Positions 1-8,827 are shown, counted from the first letter of the stretch. The stretch: 64,000 bases of DNA from Hymenobacter rigui (GCF_003944715.1 NZ_RWIT01000001.1:806001-870000); one strand, 5' to 3'. Made by a program: numbers and translations. The notes: generated by a model not told the origin, from the sequence alone.

Positions 1-31
1 GGCGTTTTGTGTTTACGCTAAGCTGGGTAGC

Positions 32-838
32 CTAGTAGAGGTAGTTGAGGGCAGTCCGGTCGTTGGTGTTGAACGGACGGCTAACGCCGTTCCCCACGCA
101 GGCCAGCATCCACGAGTTTGGATCAGCGCCCGAAGGAGTACCGGGAATGAGGATAGCACCAACCGTGCTGGCTCCTTCGTTGGAGGCAGCGCCACCGCAG
201 CTATATGCACGGTTGAAGTAGTCGGTGTGACGCAGACCAATGCAGTGGCCCATCTCGTGTGCCATGATGGTAGCAATGTAGCCCACGTTGGTGCTGTTGA
301 TTACCGAAGGCGACAGTTTGAAGCCGGGAGCAGGGTTGCCACCCGAGGGGAAGCCACCCGACTGACCGAGTACGCCGGCACCCAGGTATTGCGACGTGAT
401 GGGCAGATCAGCAGTGCCGGACGTGATGCGCGTGAAGCGCAGCTGCAGATTTTCGGCGTTGTAGCGGCGGATGGCTTCATCAACGGCCGATACGTAGGCA
501 GAGGGGAAGCTGCCAATAAGCGTAACCGTCAGGGTGCGGGGCAGGCGCGTTACCAGATTGGTCGTGCGGTACTGCTCATCTTCACCAACGCGCAATACTT
601 TGTAATCGGGCTTGCTGGCCAGCATTTCGTTGGTCAGCAAGATGTCGCCTTCTACGCGCACACCGCCGTCTACCTTCTGGGCACCAGCCGTCGTGAAGCC
701 TAGTGCCTTGATCTGAGCCATGGTAGATTCCGAAATTTCATTCTTTACCTCAACATTGGCTTTTTCCTGACACGAAGACAGCGACAGGCTGGCAACTGCC
801 AGCATAGCGAGCGGGGCGAGTACTTTAAGTGTTTTCAT
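32..838 (-). CDS. Secreted lipoprotein zinc metallopeptidase (M57-like, dual-action HEIGH family)
   Basis: A 268-residue lipoprotein that probably cleaves proteins at the cell surface or outside the cell. The N-terminus is a lipoprotein signal ending in LSSC with the lipidated cysteine at residue 23. A metzincin-type zinc site HEMGHCIGLRH is visible, with ligands His194, His198 and His204 and catalytic Glu195. It is followed by T-D, as in the Bacteroidota M57-like family. The region upstream of the site (about residues 80-190) has no motif I recognise. The gene stands alone and is divergent from ricT; a candidate promoter lies at 872-904. Substrate is unknown. The call as a metallopeptidase is firm; the exact family name rests on the motif only. 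Confidence 0.85.
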   Translation of the reverse strand: MKTLKVLAPLAMLAVASLSLSSCQEKANVEVKNEISESTMAQIKALGFTTAGAQKVDGGVRVEGDILLTNEMLASKPDYKVLRVGEDEQYRTTNLVTRLPRTLTVTLIGSFPSAYVSAVDEAIRRYNAENLQLRFTRITSGTADLPITSQYLGAGVLGQSGGFPSGGNPAPGFKLSPSVINSTNVGYIATIMAHEMGHCIGLRHTDYFNRAYSCGGAASNEGASTVGAILIPGTPSGADPNSWMLACVGNGVSRPFNTNDRTALNYLY

Positions 839-871
839 GTGTTTTGGTTGTGGATTGGTTGAAGAACGTGG

Positions 872-904
872 TAAACATAGGTTTATATTGATGATATTTC
901 AAAA
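872..904 (-). promoter_or_regulatory. Candidate promoter of the metallopeptidase gene
   Basis: On the minus strand a -33 element TTTTG (900-904) is followed after 20 nt by TATGTTTA (872-879), close to the Bacteroidota -7 consensus TAnnTTTG. It lies about 35 nt before the start codon in an AT-rich stretch that contrasts with the surrounding high-GC DNA. Confidence 0.5.
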
Positions 905-1165
905 TATTGCCTGTATAATTATCAAAATTATATACGCAGTTTTTGTCTATGGTTGAGTTTGCTGGGCTGTGGTGAATAGTACTATATGGCTTTATGAATT
1001 TTTAATGAAAATAGCATTTGCACAGCCTGAGGCCCTGAAATTGGCGTGGCCGCAGGGGGGGGATACAAGCTCGTTCGGACTGGTTTCGTGGTGGATCAGC
1101 AGGTAAAAAAAAATATGCTGCGGATCCCCGGTTTTTACGCTCAGACACGGCCCCGGCTATTTCTC

Positions 1166-1173
1166 TATCTTTG
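1166..1173 (+). promoter_or_regulatory. Candidate -7 promoter box of ricT-gldH
   Basis: TATCTTTG is an exact match to the Bacteroidota -7 consensus and sits 60 nt before the GTG start of ricT. No clear -33 TTG is seen. The rest of the 395-nt gap 839-1233 holds the divergent promoter, an AT-rich tract (about 880-1015) and a run of eight G at 1055-1062; I see no gene in it. Confidence 0.5.
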
Positions 1174-1233
1174 TAAACAACCGATTTCGTGCGGCTCCCT
1201 TTCCCGGCCGCTTTACCATAGATCTTCCAAGCC

Positions 1234-2805
1234 GTGGCTTGCTCATCCTGCTCCTCCTCCGGTGGGGGCTGCTCTACTACTGCTAAGGGCTGCGGCTCTA
1301 AAGGCAGCTGTAGCAGTGGCTGCACCCGCCTTAATGTATTCGACTGGCTCCAGGACCTGGATGTTCCCAGCGACTTTAAAGAGTTTGACCTTGTAGAAGT
1401 CCGCTTCAAGGGCGGCCGCAAGGATTTCTTCCGCAACAAAAGCCGCCTGCCACTCATTACGGGTGATGCCGTAGTGGTGGAAGCGACCGGGAATGGCTGG
1501 CACCTGGGCCACGTGTCGCTGAAGGGCGAACTGGTGCGCTTGCAGATGAAGAAGAAAAAAGTGCCCCTGGACTCCAAGGATATCCGGCCCATTCTGCGCG
1601 TGGCTACCGAGCAGGATGCCGAACGGTGGCAGGCCGTGCGCGACCTGGAAACCGGCACTATGTTCCGGGCCCGGGCCGTAGTAGATGAGCTACGCCTGAA
1701 AATGAAGCTCTCCGACGTAGAGTACCAGGCCGACCGTACCCGCGCCACCTTTTTTTACTCCGCCGACGACCGGGTGGACTTTCGGGACCTGATCAAGCGT
1801 CTGGCCGATGAATTCCGCGTACGGGTAGAAATGCGCCAGATTTCGCTACGCCACGAGGCGGGCCGCCTGGGCGGCATTGGCTCCTGCGGACGGGAGCTGT
1901 GCTGCTCCACCTGGCTCTCCGATTTCAAGAGCGTAAGCACCACCGCTGCGCGTTACCAGAACCTGAGTCTGAATCCGGCCAAGCTCTCGGGCCAGTGCGG
2001 GCGCCTTAAGTGCTGCCTTAACTATGAGCTGGATACGTACCTGGATGCGCTCAAAGACATTCCGCAGGTGCAGCGCCCCTTACTCACGGAGAAAGGCGAG
2101 TATATGCTGCAGAAGACCGACATCTTCAAGCGCAAGATGTGGTTTGCCATCCGTGGCGACAACAACTGGGTGATAGTGCCCACGGAGCGGGTGCGGGAAG
2201 TGCTGGAGATGAACAAGCGCGGCGAAAAGCCCGAAAGCCTGTTGCCACCCGTGCGGGAGGAAGAAAAAGCCCCCGAAGTAACGGCCATCGTAGAAGGCTC
2301 CTTGGAGCGCCTCGATGATAAGATCAAGGCTTCTAAACGCAGCAAGCGTGGCAAAAAGAAGAAGGGCGATGAGGTAGCAACTCCGGCCGCAGCCAGCATG
2401 CCGGGCCGGGCCGGGCGCTCCGGCCGTTCAGGAGTAGCTCCTGAGCCCCGGGCCGCCAGCCTACCCGAAGCACCTGAGGAAACTGCCGGGGCTGATGCTC
2501 CGGAGGAGCGCGCCCGGCCCCGTGGAGCCGCCGCGCGGCCGCTCAACCGCCGTGGTCGTGGCCGCGGCGAAGGCAAACGCTCTGACACTCCCCGCTCCGC
2601 CGAAGGTGGTAGCCCGCCCTCTGATACGCCCCGGCCCACCCGGGAGGCGAGCAGCCGGCCGCCGCGCGCGGCCGGTGAAACCTCCGGCGGCGCGGCGCGT
2701 TCGGGTGGCGAGGGCAGCGAAGGACGCCGGGGGCGTTCTGGTCGTCGGGGCGGCCGCTCCGGTAGGGGCGGTGCTGCTGAAGGATCTACGCCAACTGCTT
2801 CCTAA
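1234..2805 (+). CDS. ricT: PSP1-domain protein, RicT/YaaT family, with long Arg/Gly/Pro-rich tail
   Basis: A 523-residue cytoplasmic protein of the PSP1 family. In Bacillus the homologue RicT (YaaT) is part of an iron-sulfur-containing complex linked to RNA processing and sporulation signalling; the role in Bacteroidota is not established. The start is GTG at 1234, chosen because the Cys/Gly/Ser-rich head and the following LNVFDWL segment are typical of the family in this phylum. The PSP1 core spans about residues 50-290 and keeps cysteine clusters such as CGRELCCSTW and CGRLKCCLNYE, likely metal ligands. From about residue 360 to the end the sequence is low-complexity and basic with many Arg-Gly pairs, which suggests disorder and nucleic-acid contact (inference). 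gldH starts 11 nt downstream, so the two are probably co-transcribed. Confidence 0.85.
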   Translation: MACSSCSSSGGGCSTTAKGCGSKGSCSSGCTRLNVFDWLQDLDVPSDFKEFDLVEVRFKGGRKDFFRNKSRLPLITGDAVVVEATGNGWHLGHVSLKGELVRLQMKKKKVPLDSKDIRPILRVATEQDAERWQAVRDLETGTMFRARAVVDELRLKMKLSDVEYQADRTRATFFYSADDRVDFRDLIKRLADEFRVRVEMRQISLRHEAGRLGGIGSCGRELCCSTWLSDFKSVSTTAARYQNLSLNPAKLSGQCGRLKCCLNYELDTYLDALKDIPQVQRPLLTEKGEYMLQKTDIFKRKMWFAIRGDNNWVIVPTERVREVLEMNKRGEKPESLLPPVREEEKAPEVTAIVEGSLERLDDKIKASKRSKRGKKKKGDEVATPAAASMPGRAGRSGRSGVAPEPRAASLPEAPEETAGADAPEERARPRGAAARPLNRRGRGRGEGKRSDTPRSAEGGSPPSDTPRPTREASSRPPRAAGETSGGAARSGGEGSEGRRGRSGRRGGRSGRGGAAEGSTPTAS

Positions 2806-2816
2806 TCCGTGTTTTT

Positions 2817-3305
2817 ATGCGTTTTCTGCTCCGTTTAACTCCGGTTCTGTTCGTTGGCCTGCTGGCATCCTGCAACCCGAATGAGATCTACGAGAAGAAC
2901 CAGGACCTGAAGTCGGCCGTGGGAGATGCCTACGTGTGGGCCGTACAGGACAAGCCGACTTTCGAGTTCGAAATTCCGGATACCACGCAACGGTACGACG
3001 TGTATTTCAACGTTCGGAACGCGGCCGATTATGAGTACTACAACCTCTACGTGCGGCACACGCTGACCGGGCCCGATGGCAAGCCTGTGTCGCGGCTGCT
3101 GCACCAGATGCTGCTGATGGACCCCCAGACCGGGGAACCCCGGGGCGACGGATCCGGCGACATCTTCGACCACCGGTTTCTGGCCCTGCCCAACCAGAAG
3201 TTTCACCAGACGGGCCCCTACAAGATTATGCTGGAGCAGTACATGCGCCAGGACCAACTGCGCGGTATTATGGCCGTGGGTGTGCGGGTGGTGAAGCGTC
3301 CATAA
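2817..3305 (+). CDS. gldH: Gliding motility lipoprotein GldH
   Basis: A 162-residue lipoprotein matching GldH, one of the lipoproteins needed for gliding and type IX secretion in Flavobacterium. The signal peptide ends in LLASC with the lipidated cysteine at residue 19, followed by N-P-N-E. The body has the family pattern with an aromatic-rich centre (YEYYNLYVRHTL) and a C-terminal RGIMAVGVRVVK strand. It follows ricT by 11 nt, an arrangement common in Bacteroidota, and ends at a strong bidirectional hairpin. Whether this organism glides cannot be told from the window; GldH is also kept in non-gliding relatives. Confidence 0.85.
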   Translation: MRFLLRLTPVLFVGLLASCNPNEIYEKNQDLKSAVGDAYVWAVQDKPTFEFEIPDTTQRYDVYFNVRNAADYEYYNLYVRHTLTGPDGKPVSRLLHQMLLMDPQTGEPRGDGSGDIFDHRFLALPNQKFHQTGPYKIMLEQYMRQDQLRGIMAVGVRVVKRP

Positions 3306-3376
3306 TGCTGCTCCATATGCCATAAAAAAGCCCATTGGATGCACCAATGGGCTTTTTTATGGCATATGGAGCAGCA
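3306..3376. terminator. Long bidirectional terminator between gldH and the cold-shock gene
   Basis: A near-perfect 71-nt inverted repeat. The inner stem CCCATTGG/CCAATGGG has a 5-nt loop and is flanked by A6/T6 runs, so it can terminate on both strands. Outside these the arms continue as tgctgctccatatgcc and its complement, making a stem of about 33 bp, far longer than termination needs. Confidence 0.9.
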
Positions 3377-3377
3377 G

Positions 3378-3569
3378 CTAAATCCGCTCCACCTTCACGG
3401 CGTTCTGGCCCTTGCGGCCGTCAATCACGTCGAAAGAAACACGGTCGTTTTCCCGGATTTCGTGAACCAGGCCGGTTTGATGCACGAAAATCTCCTGGCC
3501 ATTCTCATCCTGGACGATGAAGCCATAGCCTTTCGATTCATTAAAAAACTTCACTTTGCCGGTTTTCAT
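3378..3569 (-). CDS. Cold-shock domain protein (CspA family)
   Basis: A 63-residue single-domain OB-fold protein that binds single-stranded RNA or DNA and acts as an RNA chaperone. Both nucleic-acid motifs are visible: RNP1 as KGYGFIV (about residues 13-19) and RNP2 as EIFVHQT (about 26-32). Length is that of the minimal family. The stop codon lies one base from the shared terminator. A promoter with a 72-nt or so leader is proposed upstream; cold-shock genes often use the 5' leader as a thermosensor, but no conserved cold box was identified here. Confidence 0.95.
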   Translation of the reverse strand: MKTGKVKFFNESKGYGFIVQDENGQEIFVHQTGLVHEIRENDRVSFDVIDGRKGQNAVKVERI

Positions 3570-3606
3570 AGCGGGTGTAAGCGGTTGTGGGTTGAAAGAA
3601 TGGCGG

Positions 3607-3637
3607 TAAATCTACACCGTTTTCCAGATTGGCAAAA
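3607..3637 (-). promoter_or_regulatory. Candidate promoter of the cold-shock gene
   Basis: Minus strand: TTTTG (3633-3637), an 18-nt spacer, then TAGATTTA (3607-3614), one base from the -7 consensus. It leaves a 5' leader of roughly 30 nt. Confidence 0.45.
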
Positions 3638-3706
3638 GCCTGTGAGCGGAACGCCCTGGCGTAGGCTGCGTATGAAACGGGTAGTTTTCACTTGTCTCGC
3701 CGCACC

Positions 3707-4624
3707 ATGTCTGACGCAACCACTCCCGATACGCCCGCCAACGAGCAGGCGGCCAATCAGAAACCTACCCCTTCTTCCGCTCCGGAGGCCAGTATGCCAT
3801 CCGAGCTGCACACCCCCGCAAATACTACCGGCCAGCAACCGTTTGCCGAGGATGCCAACCACGAGCAAAACGAAGTAGCCGGAGCCAGTCGGGGGGAATT
3901 TGGGCGGCAGTCGGACCAGGGACTTACGCAGGGCGGCTACGGCAATGAGGCCAGCCGGGGTACGGCCACCTATGCCGGTACTGTGGATACACCGGCGGCT
4001 ACTACCGGCTACATTGGCGAGCGGGAGCAGCGCCCGGCCGGAATTGCTTCCGAAGAGAATGGCAGCTTTGGGACGCAGGCCGCCGGGGCAGCAGTGCCGG
4101 CAGGCTCCGCGGTGGGCACCCACTTCGCCAACGATAATGCCGCACCCCAGGGTCCTGACTCTGGCTTTGCGGCTAACTACGGTACCTCCTCATTGGGCGG
4201 CACAACTGCTTTCGATGCTCAGCCTGATGCCGGCCGGCGCAATCAGCGCGAAGACTATACCCCCAACCACCCCGAAGGCGGGCCGCAGGGCCTGCGCACC
4301 GGCGCGGCACCTACAAACAACACGGAGGATGCGGCCGACGAAGCCGAAGGAGCGCCTGCCACCGGGCCTCGCAGCGGGTACACTGCTGCCGGATCACCCG
4401 ACGCGCAAGGCGGCACTGAAAAGGGCTTTGGCTCCAAAGGCGGCTCCTATAACGATGAGTACGATGCCGCTGCTCCCGATCAGCCAAGCGGCTCACCTGC
4501 CCGGGGTGATTTCGACCGGAAAGATGGAGCCCGAAATTACGGCGGTGCTTCGGACGACCGTACGCAGGTTGAACAGTCGCCGGATTACGGTGCTGCCCCC
4601 GGCCATTCCGGCTCTCCTGACTAG
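3707..4624 (+). CDS. Low-complexity, probably disordered protein of unknown function
   Basis: About 305 residues, rich in Gly, Ala, Pro, Asn, Asp and Glu, with no hydrophobic segment, no signal peptide and no domain I recognise. Repeated short patterns such as GGYGNE, GSYNDEYD and AAPGHSGSPD suggest an intrinsically disordered acidic protein, in the style of stress or desiccation proteins (inference only). The ATG at 3707 (MSDATTP) is preferred to the TTG at 3692. Codon use is consistent with its neighbours and the frame is open throughout, so I take it as real although no homologue comes to mind. Confidence 0.6.
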   Translation: MSDATTPDTPANEQAANQKPTPSSAPEASMPSELHTPANTTGQQPFAEDANHEQNEVAGASRGEFGRQSDQGLTQGGYGNEASRGTATYAGTVDTPAATTGYIGEREQRPAGIASEENGSFGTQAAGAAVPAGSAVGTHFANDNAAPQGPDSGFAANYGTSSLGGTTAFDAQPDAGRRNQREDYTPNHPEGGPQGLRTGAAPTNNTEDAADEAEGAPATGPRSGYTAAGSPDAQGGTEKGFGSKGGSYNDEYDAAAPDQPSGSPARGDFDRKDGARNYGGASDDRTQVEQSPDYGAAPGHSGSPD

Positions 4625-4653
4625 TGGGATATACAGTCTGTCACTGTACTACC

Positions 4654-4706
4654 ATCAACCAGCCTGCCTGCGCCAGCTTTACTGCTGAGTTGGCAGGCTG
4701 GTTGAT
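4654..4706. terminator. Hairpin between two convergent genes
   Basis: A perfect 15-bp inverted repeat (atcaaccagcctgcc and its complement) with a 23-nt loop. The right arm lies inside the last codons of the minus-strand gene that ends at 4679. No long T run follows, so termination is only suggested. Confidence 0.55.
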
Positions 4707-5551
4707 TTCCGACTAGTGAGAAACAGTCGGCCTTTCTCGTTGCTGAAAATAAAATCGTGGTTGTTAATGAATACCAGCGCTTCGGCCTGTCCGGATTTCG
4801 GAATGGCAACCGTGGTTTTCAGCCCATCAAACAGTCGGCGGCCAGGCATCCGCTCAAATTGAAATACGTAACCGGCCCCTAATAGTGCCACCCGATGCCC
4901 ATCGGGACTAATATCGGCGGCGGTAACCCAGGTAGGCAGGCGCAGGCTGTCAATGAGGCGGGCAGTGTAGCGGCCTGGCTGGGCGGGCACCACATATTGC
5001 TTTACCATGCCGCTGGTACCCCGGTTTTTAGTAAAGAGGTAGAGGCTATCCTGATAATAATAAAAGGCCTCACAATCGAAGTTTCGGCGGGGCTTGCGGG
5101 GCGGAAAGGCGTGTTGATCGGGATAAGTGATATGAATAGTATCTACCTGCCGAAGCTCAGGGCCGCTGAGCCGGTACACCCGCAGGTTGCGGCGCTTGTT
5201 CTGGTTGTTCCCGAAGTCGCCGATGTAAAGGCGGTGAGTTTCATCCTGCGTCAGATCTTCCCAGTCGATATTCTGCAGCGGCTCCAGGTCTAGGGCCTGC
5301 AACAGGTCGCCCTGACGCGTTACGCGGTAAAGACGGGCCGTATTGCCCCCGTCGGCATGGGTCCACAGGTCGCCTTCGGGGCCAGCGTTTTCCAGGCCGG
5401 AGCTTTCCCGGGCGCGGGAGTTGATACGGCCAATTTCAGTTACAGTGTATTGGTCAGTGGCATCGGCAAAGGAGCCACGGCCCTGGTCGGAGGAGCAGCC
5501 CACGACCGAAACCAGCAGAAGGGAAATAGAGAAGCGTGCGAAAACAAGCAT
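4679..5551 (-). CDS. Lipoprotein of beta-propeller type, function unknown
   Basis: A 290-residue predicted lipoprotein: the signal peptide ends in VVGCSS with the lipidated cysteine at residue 19. The rest resembles a beta-propeller repeat protein, with recurring strands and phrases such as LWTHADGGNTARLYRV, DWEDLTQDETHRLYIGDFGNN and WVTAADISPDGHRVALLG. This pattern is common in Bacteroidota lipoproteins annotated as SdiA-regulated-like or esterase-like propellers, but I cannot assign a ligand or reaction. The gene is convergent with the low-complexity gene and shares its 3' hairpin. Confidence 0.7.
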   Translation of the reverse strand: MLVFARFSISLLLVSVVGCSSDQGRGSFADATDQYTVTEIGRINSRARESSGLENAGPEGDLWTHADGGNTARLYRVTRQGDLLQALDLEPLQNIDWEDLTQDETHRLYIGDFGNNQNKRRNLRVYRLSGPELRQVDTIHITYPDQHAFPPRKPRRNFDCEAFYYYQDSLYLFTKNRGTSGMVKQYVVPAQPGRYTARLIDSLRLPTWVTAADISPDGHRVALLGAGYVFQFERMPGRRLFDGLKTTVAIPKSGQAEALVFINNHDFIFSNEKGRLFLTSRKSTSLPTQQ

Positions 5552-5721
5552 AGCAAACGGGGCCGGCCGCCTACATCAGCCGAGTTTCTGTCAGCTTACG
5601 CCGAGCAGGTGAATTCAGCCGCCGAAATTGGGAATTTTACCGGTTTCGGCCGTTAGGGTCTGGCGGGGTAAACCGGTATCTTGTTGGCAGGAACCTCCTC
5701 ACACTTCGCTGGCTGCCTGGT

Positions 5722-6507
5722 ATGCGCACCTTTCTTTCTGTACTTATCGGCTGTTGTGCAGTGAGCCGCGCGGCTCTGGCCCAGGTGCCCGCCGCCCCCG
5801 ACTCCGTGGCTGCTCCGGCCCGTCTGCTGCCGGCTACCGCTTGGGTGAAACGGCCGGCCGTGTGGCGGGTGGCTGTGCCCGTAACACTCGTAACACTGGG
5901 CTACCTCAGCCGCAATGAGAATGTGCTGGATGAAATGAAGGAGGAAGTACACGAAGAAACCCGCGAACATTTTCCCAATTTTCACACCGGCCTCGATGAT
6001 TACTCGCGGCATTTACCCATTTGGGGGGCGTACGGGCTGTATGCGGTTGGGATGAAGGGGGATCGGGGCGTGGTGCCATTTACCGTGTGCTACGGCTTGT
6101 CGCACGCCCTGAGTACGGGTATTGTCAGCCACCTGAAACACATCAGTCGCACGCAACGCCCTGACAACCCCGCTGATTTCAGCTCTTTCCCTTCGGCGCA
6201 TACGGCGGAGGCCTTCATGACGGCCACGCTGCTGCATGAGCAGTTTGGCAAGGACCGCCCCTGGGTATCGGTGGCGGGCTACAGCGTGGCTACGGCCACC
6301 GGGGCCATGCGCATGCTCAACAACCGGCACTGGGTAACGGATGTACTGGCCGGAGCCGGCATCGGGTTTCTCTCGGCCGAAGCCGTGTGGCGCGTGTACC
6401 CGGCGGCGGCGCGGTTGCTGCCCGGCAAGCTGGGGCAGAAGCTGCTATTAGTACCTACGTACGCTCCCGGCGGCACCGTGGGAGCCGTGTTGATGCTTCA
6501 CAACTGA
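5722..6507 (+). CDS. PAP2-superfamily phosphatase, secreted or membrane-bound
   Basis: A 261-residue member of the PAP2 acid phosphatase/lipid phosphatase superfamily. A cleavable signal peptide (MRTFLSVLIGCCAVSRAALA) places the enzyme in the periplasm or outer leaflet. All three catalytic motifs are present in order: KHISRTQRP (about residues 138-146), SFPSAHT (about 153-159) and NNRHWVTDVLAG (about 199-210), containing the two active-site histidines. Substrates in the family are phospholipids, undecaprenyl pyrophosphate or lipid A phosphates; which applies here cannot be read from the sequence. The neighbours are unrelated. Confidence 0.85.
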   Translation: MRTFLSVLIGCCAVSRAALAQVPAAPDSVAAPARLLPATAWVKRPAVWRVAVPVTLVTLGYLSRNENVLDEMKEEVHEETREHFPNFHTGLDDYSRHLPIWGAYGLYAVGMKGDRGVVPFTVCYGLSHALSTGIVSHLKHISRTQRPDNPADFSSFPSAHTAEAFMTATLLHEQFGKDRPWVSVAGYSVATATGAMRMLNNRHWVTDVLAGAGIGFLSAEAVWRVYPAAARLLPGKLGQKLLLVPTYAPGGTVGAVLMLHN

Positions 6508-6582
6508 CCTGACGGTTACCCGGGGCGGTAAGGCTTGGCGGCTTGGCTCTACCTACTTCATTACCATCTTAAAGTTATGGCC

Positions 6583-7644
6583 TCAGCGCAACATCAGGTA
6601 TGGCTGCAGCTTTTCAAGCGTAGCCTCATCCAGCACGCGGATCTGCCGCAGGTCGGCGGGCTGGCGAAACGGGCCGTGCTGCTGCCGGAACGCCACCAGC
6701 ACGCGCGCCAGCCGCTTACCCACGTACGGGTGCGCCTGTAGCTCCTCAAATGAGCCATTGTTCACATCAATAAAAGCAGGCGCAAACCCCGGGGCTACGA
6801 ACGTGTACTTGCGCAAGCTGTCCACCAGGTCGGGGGCGTCGCGCAGGGCGTAGATTTCGGCAAGCTGATCTTCCCGCAGAAAGCCACCCAGCCGTTGCCG
6901 GTACTCCACCACGCGCCGGGCATAGCCGCGCCCGATTCCCCGAATCTGCATCAGTTGGGTGGTATCGGCCGTGTTCACATCAAAAGCAGCCAGCCGCGTC
7001 GGCTTGCGGGCAAAGCGGCCGGGCGTAGCCTCGAACGGCTTCCGGTCGGGGTAGCGGTTAGGATATTGGCCAGGCTGCGTGCGGGCGTAGGTTCCGGCCT
7101 CGTGCGGGGGCAGCTGCTCCGGTAGCTGGATGTAAGGGGCCAATCGGGCGTAGGTGGTATCGGAAAGGCCGTAGGCTTTACGAATCTGCTCCTTGGCTTT
7201 AAAGCCGCCCACTGCGGTTCTGTATTTCACCAGCCGCTCGGCCAGCCAGACCGGCAAGCCCCGCGCCTGCCAGTCGAGGGCCGTAAAGGCGTTGGGGTTG
7301 AACGGGGCCAGCGCCACCTGCGGCACCCGGGTACGGGCCGCGTAGGCCCGCTTCGGGTAGCGGCTGGTAGACCGGGGCCGCGTGGTGCGGCGCGCGGCCA
7401 GCTCGGCGGCCCATTGATTAAGCTGCTGCTGATCCGCGGCCGGGTTGTACTGCGGCAGGGCCGGCCGCAGCAGCGTGGGCAGCCACAGCCACAGCACCAT
7501 CAGTAGCAGCAGCAGGACAAAGCCGGACGTTTCGCGGCGGGAGAAGCCGAAGTAGCGGCGCAGCCTCCGTTGGAGCGGCTGCAGAACAGAACGGCGGGGT
7601 ACGGGCGGTTGAGCAGGTGCCGGGCGCTGGGCGGGGGCAGGCAT
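6583..7644 (-). CDS. ComEA-like helix-hairpin-helix protein with N-terminal membrane anchor
   Basis: A 353-residue protein with one transmembrane segment near the N-terminus (FVLLLLLMVLWLWL, about residues 42-55) after a proline-rich cytoplasmic head. The periplasmic part carries repeated helix-hairpin-helix units with signatures such as IRGIGRGYARRVVEYR (about 228-243) and a C-terminal unit with HPYVGKRLARVLVAFR. The family is the DNA-binding ComEA domain of competence systems, multiplied; in Bacteroidota such proteins are very common and their link to DNA uptake is unproven. It shares no operon with other competence genes here. Confidence 0.8.
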   Translation of the reverse strand: MPAPAQRPAPAQPPVPRRSVLQPLQRRLRRYFGFSRRETSGFVLLLLLMVLWLWLPTLLRPALPQYNPAADQQQLNQWAAELAARRTTRPRSTSRYPKRAYAARTRVPQVALAPFNPNAFTALDWQARGLPVWLAERLVKYRTAVGGFKAKEQIRKAYGLSDTTYARLAPYIQLPEQLPPHEAGTYARTQPGQYPNRYPDRKPFEATPGRFARKPTRLAAFDVNTADTTQLMQIRGIGRGYARRVVEYRQRLGGFLREDQLAEIYALRDAPDLVDSLRKYTFVAPGFAPAFIDVNNGSFEELQAHPYVGKRLARVLVAFRQQHGPFRQPADLRQIRVLDEATLEKLQPYLMLR

Positions 7645-7723
7645 AACAGGATAAGCGTTAGTAGCAAATAAGGCTCCTGAGTTTAGAAGGAAATCCCCAC
7701 AAAACCAAGCCGCGCCCGTGCGC

Positions 7724-8701
7724 TTACTTCCTGATTTTCACGTCCACCTCATAGCGGTAGCGCGGCGGGCCGCCCAGCGGAATAGCGAAGAAGGGCAGCG
7801 CCACCGCGTACTGATCCGTGACGTAGAAAACCAGGTCGTTGGTAGCTTTGGTGAGGGACGTGAGCTGCAGGTCCAGGGAGAGGCCGTGCTCCTTTTCCGC
7901 TATCTGGTGGGTGCTGCTGGCCCACACGTTATCCTCGCTCACCTTGGCGGGGTGGCCGTTTTTGGCCACGCTGAAGATCTTCAGGCCCACGTCGCCATCC
8001 ACATCAAAGTTGCTTTGCTTGATGCTGACCACCTGGTCATTCACAAAAGGATAGAGGTGGGTTTTGGCCCGTTTCTGGGGCGAGAGACGGAAGCTATACT
8101 CGTAGGTAAAGGCGTTGCCGCCCTCCACGGGCACGTTTTGGGTAGGGGAGGTGCTTAGGAAGTAGCGGTACAGGTTGCCGTCGTCGCCGGCTTTGCCCTG
8201 GGCAATGAGCTTGAACACGTAGCCGTCAAACTCTTTCACAAACTCGCCTTCCAGCGGATTCAGTGGCCCGAAGGTATACCACTTGTTGTCGTAGGTTTTT
8301 TCAGCTCCGAACTTGACCTGCTTCAGCAGCGTACCCGCCCGGAACTGGCCTTTGGGCTCGGTGGCGCGGGCATCGGGGGCGGAGTGAGTGCCGGGGCCGC
8401 CGTAGAGGCTGAACTCGGTGGTGGTATTCCACCCAAACTTGGCCTCGTCGTACTGGCCGCCGCAGTCGGGGTCGAACACGCGGATATACACGGGCTGGCG
8501 GTTCTCCTTCGGGACAAGGAAAAAGAAGGTCTGGGTGAAATCGTCGTCGCCCCAGCTTTTATCGGCCTGATTGCCGAAGGTGACCAGAAAGGCAATGTTC
8601 TCGCCGGGATTGGGTACGGCCTGGGCGTGGGCCGCCCGCGTTGCAAAAAGAAAAGCAGCCAACAAGAAGCCACCCAGGGCCCGCAGAAAAGACAATGCCA
8701 T
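7724..8701 (-). CDS. Secreted protein of unknown function
   Basis: A 325-residue protein with a Sec signal peptide (residues 1-26, ending ATRAAHA). The ATG at 8701 is chosen over the upstream in-frame start because a good -7 box TACTTTCG ends 4 nt before it, which would make the upstream start untranscribed. The body is beta-rich with aspartate and aromatic clusters (FDPDCGGQYDEAKFGW), consistent with a soluble periplasmic or surface protein. I recognise no domain. It is divergent from the DinB-like gene. Confidence 0.7.
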   Translation of the reverse strand: MALSFLRALGGFLLAAFLFATRAAHAQAVPNPGENIAFLVTFGNQADKSWGDDDFTQTFFFLVPKENRQPVYIRVFDPDCGGQYDEAKFGWNTTTEFSLYGGPGTHSAPDARATEPKGQFRAGTLLKQVKFGAEKTYDNKWYTFGPLNPLEGEFVKEFDGYVFKLIAQGKAGDDGNLYRYFLSTSPTQNVPVEGGNAFTYEYSFRLSPQKRAKTHLYPFVNDQVVSIKQSNFDVDGDVGLKIFSVAKNGHPAKVSEDNVWASSTHQIAEKEHGLSLDLQLTSLTKATNDLVFYVTDQYAVALPFFAIPLGGPPRYRYEVDVKIRK

Positions 8702-8705
8702 ACCC

Positions 8706-8713
8706 CGAAAGTA
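8706..8713 (-). promoter_or_regulatory. -7 promoter box placed for a leaderless mRNA
   Basis: TACTTTCG on the minus strand, separated by 4 nt from the ATG at 8701-8699. The predicted transcription start coincides with the start codon; no ribosome binding site is present. Confidence 0.5.
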
Positions 8714-8827
8714 CCGCCCGCGTCGTAAATTCGGCAAAACACTCGGCCAAATGGCAGTTTGCATTGCCGAAACCGCGCCGGGCCCGTATCATTACACCAT
8801 ATTCTGCCTACCCACTCGTTATTTCCT

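Noticed and set aside
1002..1748. Minus-strand frame of 248 codons opposite ricT
   Set aside because: Antisense shadow rich in Ser/Arg, running across the ricT promoter.
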